Shown here: positions 37,967 to 46,578 of the stretch, one piece after another
Numbering within the stretch: position 1 is the stretch's first letter
How the letters are laid out: the number at the start of each line of letters is the position of its first letter
Assembly (NCBI GenBank): GCA_963797175.1
Contig: CAWCOL010000008.1
Coordinates: 1-64,000, forward strand
From: DATLLN01 sp963797175
GTDB taxonomy: Bacteria; Actinomycetota; Thermoleophilia; Gaiellales; JAICJC01
DNA: 64,000 bases
Direction of reading: 5' to 3'
Made by a program: the position numbers and the translations under genes
Notes under the pieces: generated by a model
What the model was told of the DNA's origin: nothing
Databases searched by the model: none
The model's input: only the letters and a program-made list of their open reading frames with translations

Positions 37967-38431
37967 ATGAGCGAGGGACGCAAGCTGATCGTGGAGAACC
38001 GCCGGGCGCGGCACGACTTCCACCTGCTGGAGAAGGTGGAGGCCGGCGTCGCGCTGACCGGCACCGAGGTCAAGTCGCTGCGCGACGGCGGCGGCAACCT
38101 GCGGGAGAGCTACGCGCAGCTGAAGGACGGCGAGGCGTGGCTGGTGGGCGCGAACATCGCCCCCTACGGCAACGGCACGGGCGCGAACCACGAGCCGCTG
38201 CGCGACCGCAAGCTGCTGCTGCACCGCCGCGAGATCGAGCAGCTCGGTGCCAAGGTGGCCCAGCGGGGCATGACGCTGGTGCCGCTGTCGCTGTACTTCC
38301 GCGACGGCCGCGTCAAGCTCGAGCTCGCGCTTGCCAAGGGCAAGGAGGGCGTGGACAAGCGCCGCGCGATCGGCGAGCGGGACGCCCGCCGCCAGCTTGA
38401 GCGCGAGGTGAAGGAGCGGTTCCGGCGGTGA
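37967..38431 (+). CDS. smpB: SsrA-binding protein SmpB
   Basis: A 154-residue partner of tmRNA in rescue of stalled ribosomes. It has the family core VENRRARHDFHLLEKVEAGV, LTGTEVKSLRDGGGNLRESY, REIEQLGAKVAQRGMTLVPL and the basic C-terminal tail that enters the empty mRNA channel (KGKEGVDKRRAIGERDARRQ). The tmRNA gene lies 23 kb away on the same strand, and rnr is five genes upstream counting the short leader ORF. Confidence 0.97.
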   Translation: MSEGRKLIVENRRARHDFHLLEKVEAGVALTGTEVKSLRDGGGNLRESYAQLKDGEAWLVGANIAPYGNGTGANHEPLRDRKLLLHRREIEQLGAKVAQRGMTLVPLSLYFRDGRVKLELALAKGKEGVDKRRAIGERDARRQLEREVKERFRR

Positions 38432-38886
38432 TGGTGAATTCCCGCGTCGATGCGTTCTGGGCGCGGTTCGTCGCTGCCACCGGCAACGATGGCCCGTACA
38501 CGGCCTGGGCGTTCGGCAGCGGTGAGGCGATGGGAACCGAGCTCGGGCTGCTGGTGCGCGACGGGCCGAAGCGGGCGACCGCGTCGCTGCGCTCCTGGTA
38601 CGGCGAGGACGAGCCGATGCCGCAGGCCGGGGAGATGTCGGTCATCCTGGACGGCGCCGGCGAGCCGCTGTGCGTGATCCGTGTCACCGGCGTCGAGGTG
38701 CGCCGCTTCGGCGACGTGGACGAGGCGTTCGCGTGGGAGGAGGGGGAGGGCGACCGCAGCCTCGCGTACTGGCGCGACGCGCACCTCCGCTTCTTCGCGG
38801 GCGAGGGCCGGCCGGCCGACGAGGACACCGAGGTCGTGCTGGAGCGCTTCGAGCTGCTGTGGGCGCCGTCCGGAGCGCCACGATGA
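38428..38886 (+). CDS. ASCH-domain protein
   Basis: A 152-residue protein with an ASCH fold. It reads WAFGSGEAMGTELGLLVRDGPKRATASL, then a beta-rich PQAGEMSVILDGAGEPLCVIRVTGVEVRRFGDVDEAFA and a C-terminal SLAYWRDAHLRFF. ASCH proteins are RNA- or nucleotide-binding, and some hydrolyse modified cytidines. The start (GTG 38428 or ATG 38431) overlaps the smpB stop and its own stop overlaps the next gene, so four small genes are translated as a chain. Confidence 0.85.
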   Translation: MMVNSRVDAFWARFVAATGNDGPYTAWAFGSGEAMGTELGLLVRDGPKRATASLRSWYGEDEPMPQAGEMSVILDGAGEPLCVIRVTGVEVRRFGDVDEAFAWEEGEGDRSLAYWRDAHLRFFAGEGRPADEDTEVVLERFELLWAPSGAPR

Positions 38887-39284
38887 GCGAGCGGACGCAG
38901 GAATGGCCCGGAGGGATCGCCGCGATCACGTTGTTCGTGGACGACCTGGGCGCGGCGCGCACCTTCTACGGCGAGGTGTTCGGGCTCGAGGTGGTCTACG
39001 AGGACGAGGACTCGGCCGTCTTCAGGTTCGGCGAGACGCTGATCAACCTGCTGCGCGAGACGGCCGCGCCGGAGCTGGTCGAGCCCGCGGCCGTCGCGCC
39101 CGCCGAGGGCGGGGTGCGCTTCCAGTTCACCCTGGCCGTGGATGACGTCGACCGGATGTGCGAGGAGCTGGCGCGGCGCGGAGTGGTGATCCTGAACGGC
39201 CCGATGGACCGGCCCTGGGGCATTCGCACCGCGAGCTTCCGCGACCCCGGCGGCCACGTCTGGGAGATGGCACAGGACATCTAG
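38883..39284 (+). CDS. Glyoxalase/VOC-family protein
   Basis: A 133-residue vicinal-oxygen-chelate protein with two beta-alpha-beta-beta-beta units: ITLFVDDLGAARTFYGEVFGLEVVYED, then FTLAVDDVDRMCEELARRGV, ending RTASFRDPGGHVWEMAQDI with the conserved E of the metal site. Members include glyoxalase I, extradiol dioxygenases and antibiotic-binding proteins; which applies here is unknown. Start and stop overlap both neighbours. Confidence 0.87.
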   Translation: MSERTQEWPGGIAAITLFVDDLGAARTFYGEVFGLEVVYEDEDSAVFRFGETLINLLRETAAPELVEPAAVAPAEGGVRFQFTLAVDDVDRMCEELARRGVVILNGPMDRPWGIRTASFRDPGGHVWEMAQDI

Positions 39285-39658
39285 TGCGGCTCGAGGTGAC
39301 GTTCCACGCCGTTCCCGTCGAGGCCATGCGCGCGTTCCTGGAGCCGCTCGGGTACCGATTCGACTGGGGGCCGGAGCTGGACGGCATCGGGTTCCACTGG
39401 GCGAAGCGGCCGCTGTCGGGCACCGGTGTGCGGGCGACGTACTTCCCCGACGGCGGCGACGGCCTGCTGGTGCTCGAGACCGACGGCCGCGCGTCCCCGG
39501 CGGACGCTGCCGTGCAGGACATCACGGCCCGGCTGCTGGCGGACCGCTTCGAGGACGTGTCGGTCTGGTGCGCGACCACCGACCGGGCGGAGTACGGCGG
39601 CGGCCAACCGGCCGATCCGCCCGCGCCGGGCAGCGATCCGCCCGCCTGGTACTCGTAG
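39284..39658 (+). CDS. Hypothetical protein, 124 residues
   Basis: GTG 39284 shares its first base with the last base of the VOC stop. The product is soluble, starts MRLEVTFHAVPVEAMRAFLE and has a Pro-rich C-terminus (PADPPAPGSDPPAWYS). No family is recognised. Translational coupling to the ASCH and VOC genes suggests a shared function with them. Confidence 0.7.
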   Translation: MRLEVTFHAVPVEAMRAFLEPLGYRFDWGPELDGIGFHWAKRPLSGTGVRATYFPDGGDGLLVLETDGRASPADAAVQDITARLLADRFEDVSVWCATTDRAEYGGGQPADPPAPGSDPPAWYS

Positions 39659-39781
39659 CCTGATCTGTCACGCGCCGCGCGCGCCCGCCGCGCACATCCG
39701 GCCACCACGGCGGCGGGCACGCGTGCCGGCTCCCTGTCAGGCGGTCACGACACACGCGCGACTCCGACAACCATGTGTAGT

Positions 39782-39838
39782 CCTCCGGCACCGACTCCGG
39801 CACCGTGCCGGAGTCCGTGCCCGGTACGGTGCCGGAGG
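39782..39838. repeat. Nested palindrome of CCGGCACCG type
   Basis: Outer 12-base arms (39782-39793 and 39827-39838, CCTCCGGCACCG and its complement) enclose a perfect 21-base palindrome (39794-39814, arms ACTCCGGCAC). It lies just before the methyltransferase gene and is related in core to the palindromes at 52.1-52.4 kb. Confidence 0.7.
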
Positions 39839-39867
39839 TCACGAGGGTGTGTGGGAAGATCGGCGGC

Positions 39868-40629
39868 GTGTGTGCGCAGTACGACGGGTGGGCGGACGCG
39901 TTCGGGCAGGCGGCGGAGGACGGCGCCTACAACGCCCACTACGACCGTCCCGCCGTACTGGGGCTCGTCGGCGACGTCCGCGGCCTGCAGGTGCTGGACG
40001 CCGGCTGCGGTCCGGGCATCTATGCCGAGGAGTTGGTCGATCGGGGCGCGTCGGTGGTCGGCGTCGATGTCAGCGATGACATGGTCGAGCTCGCGCAGCG
40101 CCGGCTGGGTCAGCGGGCAGGGATCCTGAAGGCGGATCTCGCCGAGCCACTGCCGTTCGGCGACGCGGCGTTCGATCTGGTCGTCTGCGCGCTGGCGATC
40201 CACTACGTCGCCGACACCGCGGCGACGCTGCGCGAGTTCCACCGCGTGCTGCGGCCGGGTGGGCGGGCCGTTCTGTCGACGCAGCACCCGACGACGGACT
40301 GGATGCGCAAGGGCGGTTCGTACTTCGACGTCCGCGAAGAGACCGACGTGTGGGAGGGGAGCGAGTGGGCGCGGGAGGACGGGAGCTTCACCGTCCGGTT
40401 CTGGCGGCGGCCGCTGACCGCGCTCTGCGCCGACGCGGCGGCGGCGGGCTTCTTCATCGAGCGCCTCGTCGAGCCGGTATCAGCCGAGTCGATGCGCGAC
40501 CGCTGGCCGGCCGACTGGGAGACGCTGCGCCGCGAGCCGGGCTTCCTCGCCCTGCGGCTGGCCAAGCCGCCGCTGAATGGCCCGCCGGGGCCGCTCGAGG
40601 CGACCCCGGCGGGCGATCCTCAGCAGTAG
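39868..40629 (+). CDS. Class I SAM-dependent methyltransferase
   Basis: A 253-residue methyltransferase. Motif I is VLDAGCGPGIYAEELVDRGA, followed by VVGVDVSDDMVELAQRRL (the acidic residue that binds the ribose), VCALAIHYVADTAATLREFHR and VLRPGGRAVLSTQHP. Small-molecule methylation is likely; the substrate is unknown. The frame is open from 39805, but that extension translates a palindromic repeat, so GTG 39868 (CAQYDGWADAFG) is preferred. It converges with and overlaps the next gene by 10 bases. Confidence 0.85.
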   Translation: MCAQYDGWADAFGQAAEDGAYNAHYDRPAVLGLVGDVRGLQVLDAGCGPGIYAEELVDRGASVVGVDVSDDMVELAQRRLGQRAGILKADLAEPLPFGDAAFDLVVCALAIHYVADTAATLREFHRVLRPGGRAVLSTQHPTTDWMRKGGSYFDVREETDVWEGSEWAREDGSFTVRFWRRPLTALCADAAAAGFFIERLVEPVSAESMRDRWPADWETLRREPGFLALRLAKPPLNGPPGPLEATPAGDPQQ

Positions 40630-41597
40630 ACGGTCAGGTGGAACGGCTCGTCGATCGTCGCACCGGTCGTCTGGTGGACGAAGACGAACACCCCGTCGGC
40701 GTTCCCGGCGCGGGATGCGGTGCTGATCGTGACCGGGTCGCCGATCGACCCGCCGCTCCCGGACAGGCCGACGGTTGCCTCGTAGGCGCAGCCCGTCACG
40801 TCACGCTTGAAGATCACCTGGTAGGTGCCCGTGTTGGCGGTGGTGCTGAGCTTCGCGACCGAGGTCACCTTCGAGCCGCGCGCCAGCGTGGCCGTGCTCG
40901 CCGTCGTGTCCACCACGGCGTAGAGCCGGGTCTTGCCGCAGGTCACGCCCAGGTGGAAGGGCATGTCGAGCGCGGCGCCGGTGCGGTCGACGATCCGGAT
41001 GAAGACGCCGTGCTTGTTCCCGGCCCGGCCCACGACCGTGACCTGGCCCGGAGCAACGACCTCGCCGTCGGCGGTCGTCCCGGGGTTTGCGGTGAACGCG
41101 CACTTGTTGACGTTGGTGTCGAAGATCACCTCGTACTGCCCCGTGGCGATGTGCGATGTGGACGTCACGTGGCCGCCGCGGGCGAGCGTTCCGTCCGCAC
41201 CGACAACGGCCCACTTCAGTCCGGGGCCGCAGTAGGTGGTGACGTGGAACGGCTGGCTCGACAGTGCGCCGCTGCTCTGGTTGAACGTCTGGATGAACAG
41301 CGCCTTGCTGTTGCCCGCTCGCTCAGCGACCGTGGCCACGACAGGGGTGGCGACGGCACCACCGTCCGTGTCGCCCGGGTCGGCGATGAACGCGCAGTTG
41401 AGCATGCTGGTCTTGAAGGTCACCTGATAGGTGCCGGTGCTGATCAACGTCGCGGCGGTGGCGCCGTTCGACCTGACCAGCGTGCCGGCGCTGTTGACGA
41501 CGGCCCACTTGTTGGCCGCCTGGGCTGTCGCCGGTATGGCAAACAGGCAGGTTACGGAGCTGCAGACAAGCAGCAGGCTCCGGAAACGACCCGACAT
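40620..41597 (-). CDS. Secreted protein with three ~95-residue tandem repeats
   Basis: A 325-residue exported protein. The start at 41597 has an AGGGGG Shine-Dalgarno and a signal peptide ending PATAQAANK. The mature part is three homologous units beginning KWAVVNSAGTLVR, KWAVVGADGTLARG and LYAVVDTTASTATLARG. Each contains TGTYQV-F, a cysteine (LNCAF, NKCAF, TGCAY), a RAGN-(K/D)GVF- segment and a final PFH-TxYC or CG cysteine. Two cysteines per unit suggest one disulfide per repeat. The repeat family is not one I can name, and function is unknown. Confidence 0.8.
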   Translation of the reverse strand: MSGRFRSLLLVCSSVTCLFAIPATAQAANKWAVVNSAGTLVRSNGATAATLISTGTYQVTFKTSMLNCAFIADPGDTDGGAVATPVVATVAERAGNSKALFIQTFNQSSGALSSQPFHVTTYCGPGLKWAVVGADGTLARGGHVTSTSHIATGQYEVIFDTNVNKCAFTANPGTTADGEVVAPGQVTVVGRAGNKHGVFIRIVDRTGAALDMPFHLGVTCGKTRLYAVVDTTASTATLARGSKVTSVAKLSTTANTGTYQVIFKRDVTGCAYEATVGLSGSGGSIGDPVTISTASRAGNADGVFVFVHQTTGATIDEPFHLTVYC

Positions 41598-41676
41598 TTG
41601 ACGTACCCCCCTGGTGGTGTTGAACGTGCCGGGCAACGCTCTCATACTCGCGTGTCGTCTGCAACAAACCGGACGG

Positions 41677-42213
41677 TCAGATGCCGGCCATCCCGGCCAC
41701 CTTGGTCAGGGTCTTCCAGTTGCGGTTGGTGCCGGCAACGCCCAGCACCCGATCGTTGAGCGCCTTGGCCAGCGGGCTGTCAGTCTGGCCGCCCGGCAGC
41801 CACAGGTAGAGCTCGCGGCCGCGCAGTTCGAACCGCTCCGGCTCGAACTCCGCCGGGTCGATACCGGCCAGCGCCTTCGCCGCCGGCTTCCCCTCCAGGA
41901 AGCTGACGCTCGAGCGGGAGGGATCGGTCGCGATCTCACCGAACGGATCGCGCTTGAGCACCGCCGCCAGCTCCCGCGCGGTGCGCGCGATCACCCGCAC
42001 CTCCATCCCCAGCTCGTCCTCGATGCCCTGCTCGAGGCGCTTCTCCAGCGCCCGCGGCCGCAGCCCCGTCTGCAGGATGACGTTGCCGCTCTGGCCCTGG
42101 GTGCGGACGTCCTCGAAGCCGAGCTGCTCGCACAGCCCGCGCAGGTCGGCCATCGCCAGCCGCTTGGCCCGGCCGACGTTGATCCCGCGCAGGAAGGCCA
42201 CGGAGCACGCCAT
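41677..42213 (-). CDS. DUF1697 family protein
   Basis: A 178-residue protein that matches DUF1697 throughout: VAFLRGINVGRAKRLAMADLRGL at the start, TQGQSGNVILQT, and the late RELYLWLPGGQTDSPLAKAL with TNRNWKTLTKV. Function unknown. I choose ATG 42213 over 42225 because TATGGT (minus strand, complement of 42221-42226) ends seven bases before it, the leaderless spacing used elsewhere in this window. Confidence 0.88.
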   Translation of the reverse strand: MACSVAFLRGINVGRAKRLAMADLRGLCEQLGFEDVRTQGQSGNVILQTGLRPRALEKRLEQGIEDELGMEVRVIARTARELAAVLKRDPFGEIATDPSRSSVSFLEGKPAAKALAGIDPAEFEPERFELRGRELYLWLPGGQTDSPLAKALNDRVLGVAGTNRNWKTLTKVAGMAGI

Positions 42214-42261
42214 CGGCAGCACCATACCGCGCCCGTCGGGTGCTCCTGAATGGGGTATCGC

Positions 42262-42267
42262 TAGAGT
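42262..42267 (+). promoter_or_regulatory. Predicted -10 box, leaderless start of MoxR gene
   Basis: TAGAGT ends eight bases before ATG 42276. The divergent DUF1697 box is 36 bases to the left. Confidence 0.5.
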
Positions 42268-42275
42268 GTTCCCTG

Positions 42276-43298
42276 ATGTCAGGCGATCCCCGCCCCGAGC
42301 CCGCGCAGCGGGAACCCGAGCCGCCGGTCAGCCCGCACCGGTTCCGGGAGACCAGCCTGGCGATCGAGGAGCGCGTCGGCCGGGTGATCGTCGGGCAGCG
42401 CGAGGCGGTACGGGGCACCCTGATCTGCCTGATCCTGGGTGGGCATGCGCTGCTCGAGGGCGTGCCGGGGCTGGGCAAGACCAGCCTCGCCCGGGCCTTC
42501 TCGGCCGCGCTCGGGGCCTCGTACAGCCGCATCCAGTTCACGCCCGACCTGATGCCGGCGGACATCACCGGCACGATGGTGCTGGTCGAGAGCGCCGGGC
42601 CGGGGCCGCGGATCGAGTTCCAGCCCGGGCCCGTGTTCGCCGGCGTCGTCCTCGCAGACGAGATCAACCGGGCGTCGCCCCGCACGCAGAGCGCGCTGCT
42701 CGAGGCGATGCAGGAGGGGACCGTCACGGTCGGCAACGACACGCGCCCGCTGCCCCGGCCGTTCTCGGTGCTCGCGACGCAGAACCCGATCGAGATGCAG
42801 GGTACCTACCCGCTGCCGGAGGCGCAGCTCGACCGCTTCCTGCTGAAGCTGGTGTTCGCCTATCCGACGCCGACCGAGCTGACCGAGATCGTGACCAGCA
42901 CGCTGACCGATCCGCCCGCGGTGGACGCGGCCGTCGCGAGTGCCGGCGAGCTGCTGGCGATGGGCGCGCTGGCGCGCACCGTCCCCGCCGCGGCGCACGT
43001 CCGCGACTATGCCAGCCGGCTCGTCATCGCCCTCCAGCCGGGGCCGCAGGCGGCGCCGGTCGTCCGCGACAACGTCCGGCTGGGGCCGAGCCCGCGGGGC
43101 GCACAGGCGCTGTCCCTGGCGGGCAACGTCACCGCGCTGCTGGACGGGCGCCACAACCTCTCGCTGGAGGACGTGCGGGCCGTCGCCGCCCCGGCGCTGC
43201 GGCACCGCCTGGTGCTGAGCTTCGACGCCGAGCGCAACGGCGTGACGGCGGACGAGATCATCGCCGAGACGGTGCGCGCGCTGCCCGCCGAGCCGTGA
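42276..43298 (+). CDS. MoxR-type AAA+ ATPase
   Basis: A 340-residue AAA+ chaperone. Walker A is EGVPGLGKTSLARA (Lys68), Walker B VVLADEINRA, sensor 1 VLATQNPIEMQGTYPLPEAQLDRF, and the C-terminal lid has RLGPSPRGAQAL. MoxR proteins help mature or insert metal cofactors or remodel envelope proteins together with VWA proteins. It is coupled to a DUF58 gene (4-base overlap) and faces a BatA/VWA trio, the usual partners. Confidence 0.93.
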   Translation: MSGDPRPEPAQREPEPPVSPHRFRETSLAIEERVGRVIVGQREAVRGTLICLILGGHALLEGVPGLGKTSLARAFSAALGASYSRIQFTPDLMPADITGTMVLVESAGPGPRIEFQPGPVFAGVVLADEINRASPRTQSALLEAMQEGTVTVGNDTRPLPRPFSVLATQNPIEMQGTYPLPEAQLDRFLLKLVFAYPTPTELTEIVTSTLTDPPAVDAAVASAGELLAMGALARTVPAAAHVRDYASRLVIALQPGPQAAPVVRDNVRLGPSPRGAQALSLAGNVTALLDGRHNLSLEDVRAVAAPALRHRLVLSFDAERNGVTADEIIAETVRALPAEP

Positions 43299-44182
43299 GC
43301 ACGCCGCTGCTCGACGCCGAGACGGTGCGCCAGCTGGAGCGGCTGCGGCTGCGCTCGCTGACGGCCGTGATTGCGGGCCTCTCAGGCGAGCGCCAGGGCA
43401 CGCCGCGTGCTGCGCGCGTCGAGTTCGCCGACCACCGGCCGTACACGCCCGGCGACGAGCTGCGGCGCGTGGACTGGAACGTCTACGCGCGGCTGCGCCA
43501 GCTGATCGTCAAGGTCGGGCCGGAGGAGGGGCGGCTCTCCCTGGCGGTGCTGGTGGACACCAGCCGCTCGATGCGCTTCGGCGAGCCGTCCAAGCGGCGC
43601 CACGCCCAGCGGATGGCGGCGTGCGTCGGCGCGGTGGCGCTGCTGCGCGGAGACGCCGCCCAGGTGTTCGCGGCCGGCGACGGCCGCGTGCGGGCGCTGG
43701 CGCGGCTGGACGGGCCACGTCAGATGCACGCCCTCGCGGCCGAGCTGGAGGAGCTCCCCGACGCCGTCACCACCGGACTGGCCGCCTGCCTGCGCGACCT
43801 CCGCCGCTCGAACCGCGATCCCGACCTCGCCGTCCTCATCTCCGACATGGCCCTGCCCGACGACGAGATCGCCGAGACGATCGACCTGCTGGGCGGCACC
43901 GCCCGCGCGGCCTCGCTGATCCACGTGATCGCGCCCCAGGAGCGCGAGACCGGGCTGCGGGGGCCGGTCGAGCTGCGCGACGCGGAGTCGGGACGGACGA
44001 TCTCGGCCACGATCGGCGAGCCGGCGGCGGTCGCCTACGAGGATCGGTTCGCCGCCTTCGCGGCCGGCGTCGAGCTGCGGTGCCGCAGGGACGGCGTCGG
44101 TTACGTGCGCGCGGACACCGACGTCGAGCCGCTGGACACGCTGGTCGCGCACGTGCGCGACGCCGCTCTCGCTTACACCTGA
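43295..44182 (+). CDS. DUF58 domain protein (VWA-like)
   Basis: A 295-residue soluble protein with the DUF58 core GERQGTPRAARVEFADHRPY.PGDELRRVDWNVYARLRQL, then a von Willebrand-A-like domain with a MIDAS DTSRSM. DUF58 proteins accompany MoxR ATPases almost always and are thought to be adaptors or targets. Its last ten bases overlap the last ten of the minus-strand VWA gene. Confidence 0.92.
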   Translation: MSTPLLDAETVRQLERLRLRSLTAVIAGLSGERQGTPRAARVEFADHRPYTPGDELRRVDWNVYARLRQLIVKVGPEEGRLSLAVLVDTSRSMRFGEPSKRRHAQRMAACVGAVALLRGDAAQVFAAGDGRVRALARLDGPRQMHALAAELEELPDAVTTGLAACLRDLRRSNRDPDLAVLISDMALPDDEIAETIDLLGGTARAASLIHVIAPQERETGLRGPVELRDAESGRTISATIGEPAAVAYEDRFAAFAAGVELRCRRDGVGYVRADTDVEPLDTLVAHVRDAALAYT

Positions 44183-46578
44183 CGGCGCCGGGGCAGCATG
44201 CGCCCGGCGACGCCTGCGGCGAAGAGGACGAGCGCGGCGGCGACCGGCCACCGCCAGGGCGAGCTGCCGCCCCCGCCGATGGCGCCGTAGTCGGCAGGGC
44301 CCAGGAACCGGCCGCCGGTCTCGGTCACCACCTGCCCGAGCACGCCCGCGCCCGGGCGGGGCGGCAGGAACTCGGCCGGGTAGGGGACGGCGACCAGCCG
44401 GCTCGCCGACGCGCCGGGCAGGCCGAGCGTGAGCGCGTGGATGCCGGGGGTGAGCGGCGGCCGCGTGACGGCGGTGTAGATGCCGGGCGACGTCGCCGTG
44501 AAGCTGACCCTGCGCGTGCCGGTATCGGTCGAGATCCGGCCGGGGATCACCGCGGCCGCCGCACCGCCGAGGCCGGTGAGGTCGAGCGTCAGCGACGTCC
44601 CGGCGCCGCTTCGCACCGTGACCGGCGGCGGTGGCGTGTCGGCCCGCGCGGCCCATCGCACGGCGTCGTTCCAGACGGCGGGCTCGCGCAGCCAGGCGGT
44701 GCCCCACGGGGGCCCCAGGCCCGGCGTCCAGGCGATCACGCGCCCGGTGCCGTACTGCCATTGGGCGAGCGCGGGCGCCGCCGTCGCGGTGCCGCCGTGG
44801 GCGACGAGGTCGGCCTGCGCGCCCGGCCGCAGCTGCGTGATCACGTTGCCGGTGACGCCGGGGATCTCCCTGCCTGCCAGCGAGCGGATGGCCGGTGCGC
44901 TGGCCGCGACCGACACGCTCAGATCGCCGCGCACCTGCACGGGCTTCGCGCTCAGCCGCGTCTCCTTGATGAAGATCCGCGGCAGCTTGCGCGCGTCCGA
45001 CGTCTGGTAGAAGTTGCCGCCCGTCGCCTGGGCGATCGCGCGCAGCAGCGGCGCGTCCACGTCGGTGCCGAGCGCCACCGTCGCCACCGAGACGTGGTGG
45101 GCCGCGAACTGCTGGAGCAGCGCCCGGTAGTCGTGCGGCTGGCTGATGCCGTCGGTGAGCAGGATCATGTGGCGGTTGTGCGCGGAGCTCTTGAGGATGT
45201 CCGCCAGCCCGCTGCGCAGCGCCAGGTAGATGTCGGTGCCGCCGTCGGCCTGGAGGCTGTCGATGCGGCGGCCGACCGCCAGCTCCCGTGCGCCGGGTGC
45301 GACGCGCTGCATCGGTACCAGCGTGTGGGGCGCGATGTCGAAGTCGGTGATCCCCAGCTCGTCGCGGTGGTGGGCGACGAACGCCAGCGTCTGGCGCGCG
45401 GCCCGCTGCGCCATCTGGATCTTGGGCACCCCCGCCGAGAGGTCGGCCATGCTCCCCGACCGGTCGAGCACCAGCTCCAGCGCGACGTTCCGCCGCTGGA
45501 GGTCGCCGGGGACGAGGCTGGTCACCGGCAGGATGCGCTGGAGCGGGCTGCGGGCGTACCCGCCCAGCGAGTAGCTGCTCGGCCCGCCCAGGGCGAGGAC
45601 GCCCAGCCCGCCCGTGCGCACGGCGCCATCCAGCGCGGCGAGCTGTGCCGGTGAGAGCTCGTCGGCGGGCAGGTCCTCGAGCACCAGCGCGTCCAGCGCG
45701 GCGTAGCCCGCCGCGGTCGCCGGCAGCGCGGCCGGCGCCAGCGTCTGCACCCGCGCGCCGCGCGCGCTCAGGATCGGGGCGACGGCCGAGGCGCGGCCGG
45801 CGGTGACGACGGCCACCCGCGGCGGCGGGCCGACGTGGACGGCGACGGACAGCGCGTCGTTCTGCGGCACCTCGTCGCCGTGCAGGTGCACCGCGACGGT
45901 GAACGAGTGCCAGCCGGGCGTCGTGGCCGTGTAGGAGAGGGTGTAGGGGGTCTCGCCGTCGCGCATCTGGATCACCTGCGAGTCGGGCTTCGCGGCGTCG
46001 TCGCGGCGGACGGTCAGCTGGCCGGGCACCCGGGCGGTCGCGTCCACCGTCACCGTCAGCGCGATCGTGTCGCCCTGATGGACGTCCGCCGGCGCCGCGA
46101 TCCGGGAGACTGCGGCGTCGACGACCCGGCGGCCGAGCAGCGCCGCGTCGACGTGGACGCCGCGAAGGCGAGCGGCGGCGATCTGCGACAGCGCGTCGCC
46201 GGCGGTCTGCTGGCCGTCGGTGACGACGATCACCCGGCCGTTGACGGGAGTGGAGGCAAGCGCGGCGCGCAGGCCGTCGGCGATGTCGGTGTCCTCCGCG
46301 TCCGGCCCGGCGGGCGTGCGGGCCCGGACGACCGCGGGGTCGGCGGGCAGGCTCTGGGCGTCCGCGGCGAAGCCGACCACGGCCCCGGTCGCGTGGGCCG
46401 TCCAGCGCAGCTCGGCGGCGTTCATGCCGGCGTCGATGCTGGCCGAGCGGTCGAGCACGAGCACGGCCGGCGCCGGCGCTGGACCGCCGGTGGGGTTCAG
46501 CAGCGCGACCGCCAGCAGGACGACGGCCGCGGCCGAGCAGAGCGTCCACAGATGCCGCCGGATCAGCGCGACGACCAC
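44173..46578 (-). CDS. Large VWA-domain membrane protein
   Basis: An 801-residue protein. One N-terminal helix (ALIRRHLWTLCSAAAVVLLAVALL) precedes a first VWA-like segment (VLVLDRSASIDAG), an Ig-like region, and a second, intact VWA domain with MIDAS VLDRSGSMADLS and TDGISQPHDY. A glutamine-amidotransferase-like segment, beta-rich domains and a C-terminal helix follow. It resembles the large BatA-region proteins that accompany MoxR systems. GTG 46578 lies 16 bases inside the preceding gene's end. Confidence 0.82.
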   Translation of the reverse strand: MVVALIRRHLWTLCSAAAVVLLAVALLNPTGGPAPAPAVLVLDRSASIDAGMNAAELRWTAHATGAVVGFAADAQSLPADPAVVRARTPAGPDAEDTDIADGLRAALASTPVNGRVIVVTDGQQTAGDALSQIAAARLRGVHVDAALLGRRVVDAAVSRIAAPADVHQGDTIALTVTVDATARVPGQLTVRRDDAAKPDSQVIQMRDGETPYTLSYTATTPGWHSFTVAVHLHGDEVPQNDALSVAVHVGPPPRVAVVTAGRASAVAPILSARGARVQTLAPAALPATAAGYAALDALVLEDLPADELSPAQLAALDGAVRTGGLGVLALGGPSSYSLGGYARSPLQRILPVTSLVPGDLQRRNVALELVLDRSGSMADLSAGVPKIQMAQRAARQTLAFVAHHRDELGITDFDIAPHTLVPMQRVAPGARELAVGRRIDSLQADGGTDIYLALRSGLADILKSSAHNRHMILLTDGISQPHDYRALLQQFAAHHVSVATVALGTDVDAPLLRAIAQATGGNFYQTSDARKLPRIFIKETRLSAKPVQVRGDLSVSVAASAPAIRSLAGREIPGVTGNVITQLRPGAQADLVAHGGTATAAPALAQWQYGTGRVIAWTPGLGPPWGTAWLREPAVWNDAVRWAARADTPPPPVTVRSGAGTSLTLDLTGLGGAAAAVIPGRISTDTGTRRVSFTATSPGIYTAVTRPPLTPGIHALTLGLPGASASRLVAVPYPAEFLPPRPGAGVLGQVVTETGGRFLGPADYGAIGGGGSSPWRWPVAAALVLFAAGVAGRMLPRRRQV

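Noticed and set aside
39805..39867. N-terminal extension of the methyltransferase
   Set aside because: It would translate the nested palindrome into a Pro/Val-rich peptide; the conserved protein begins at about GTG 39868.
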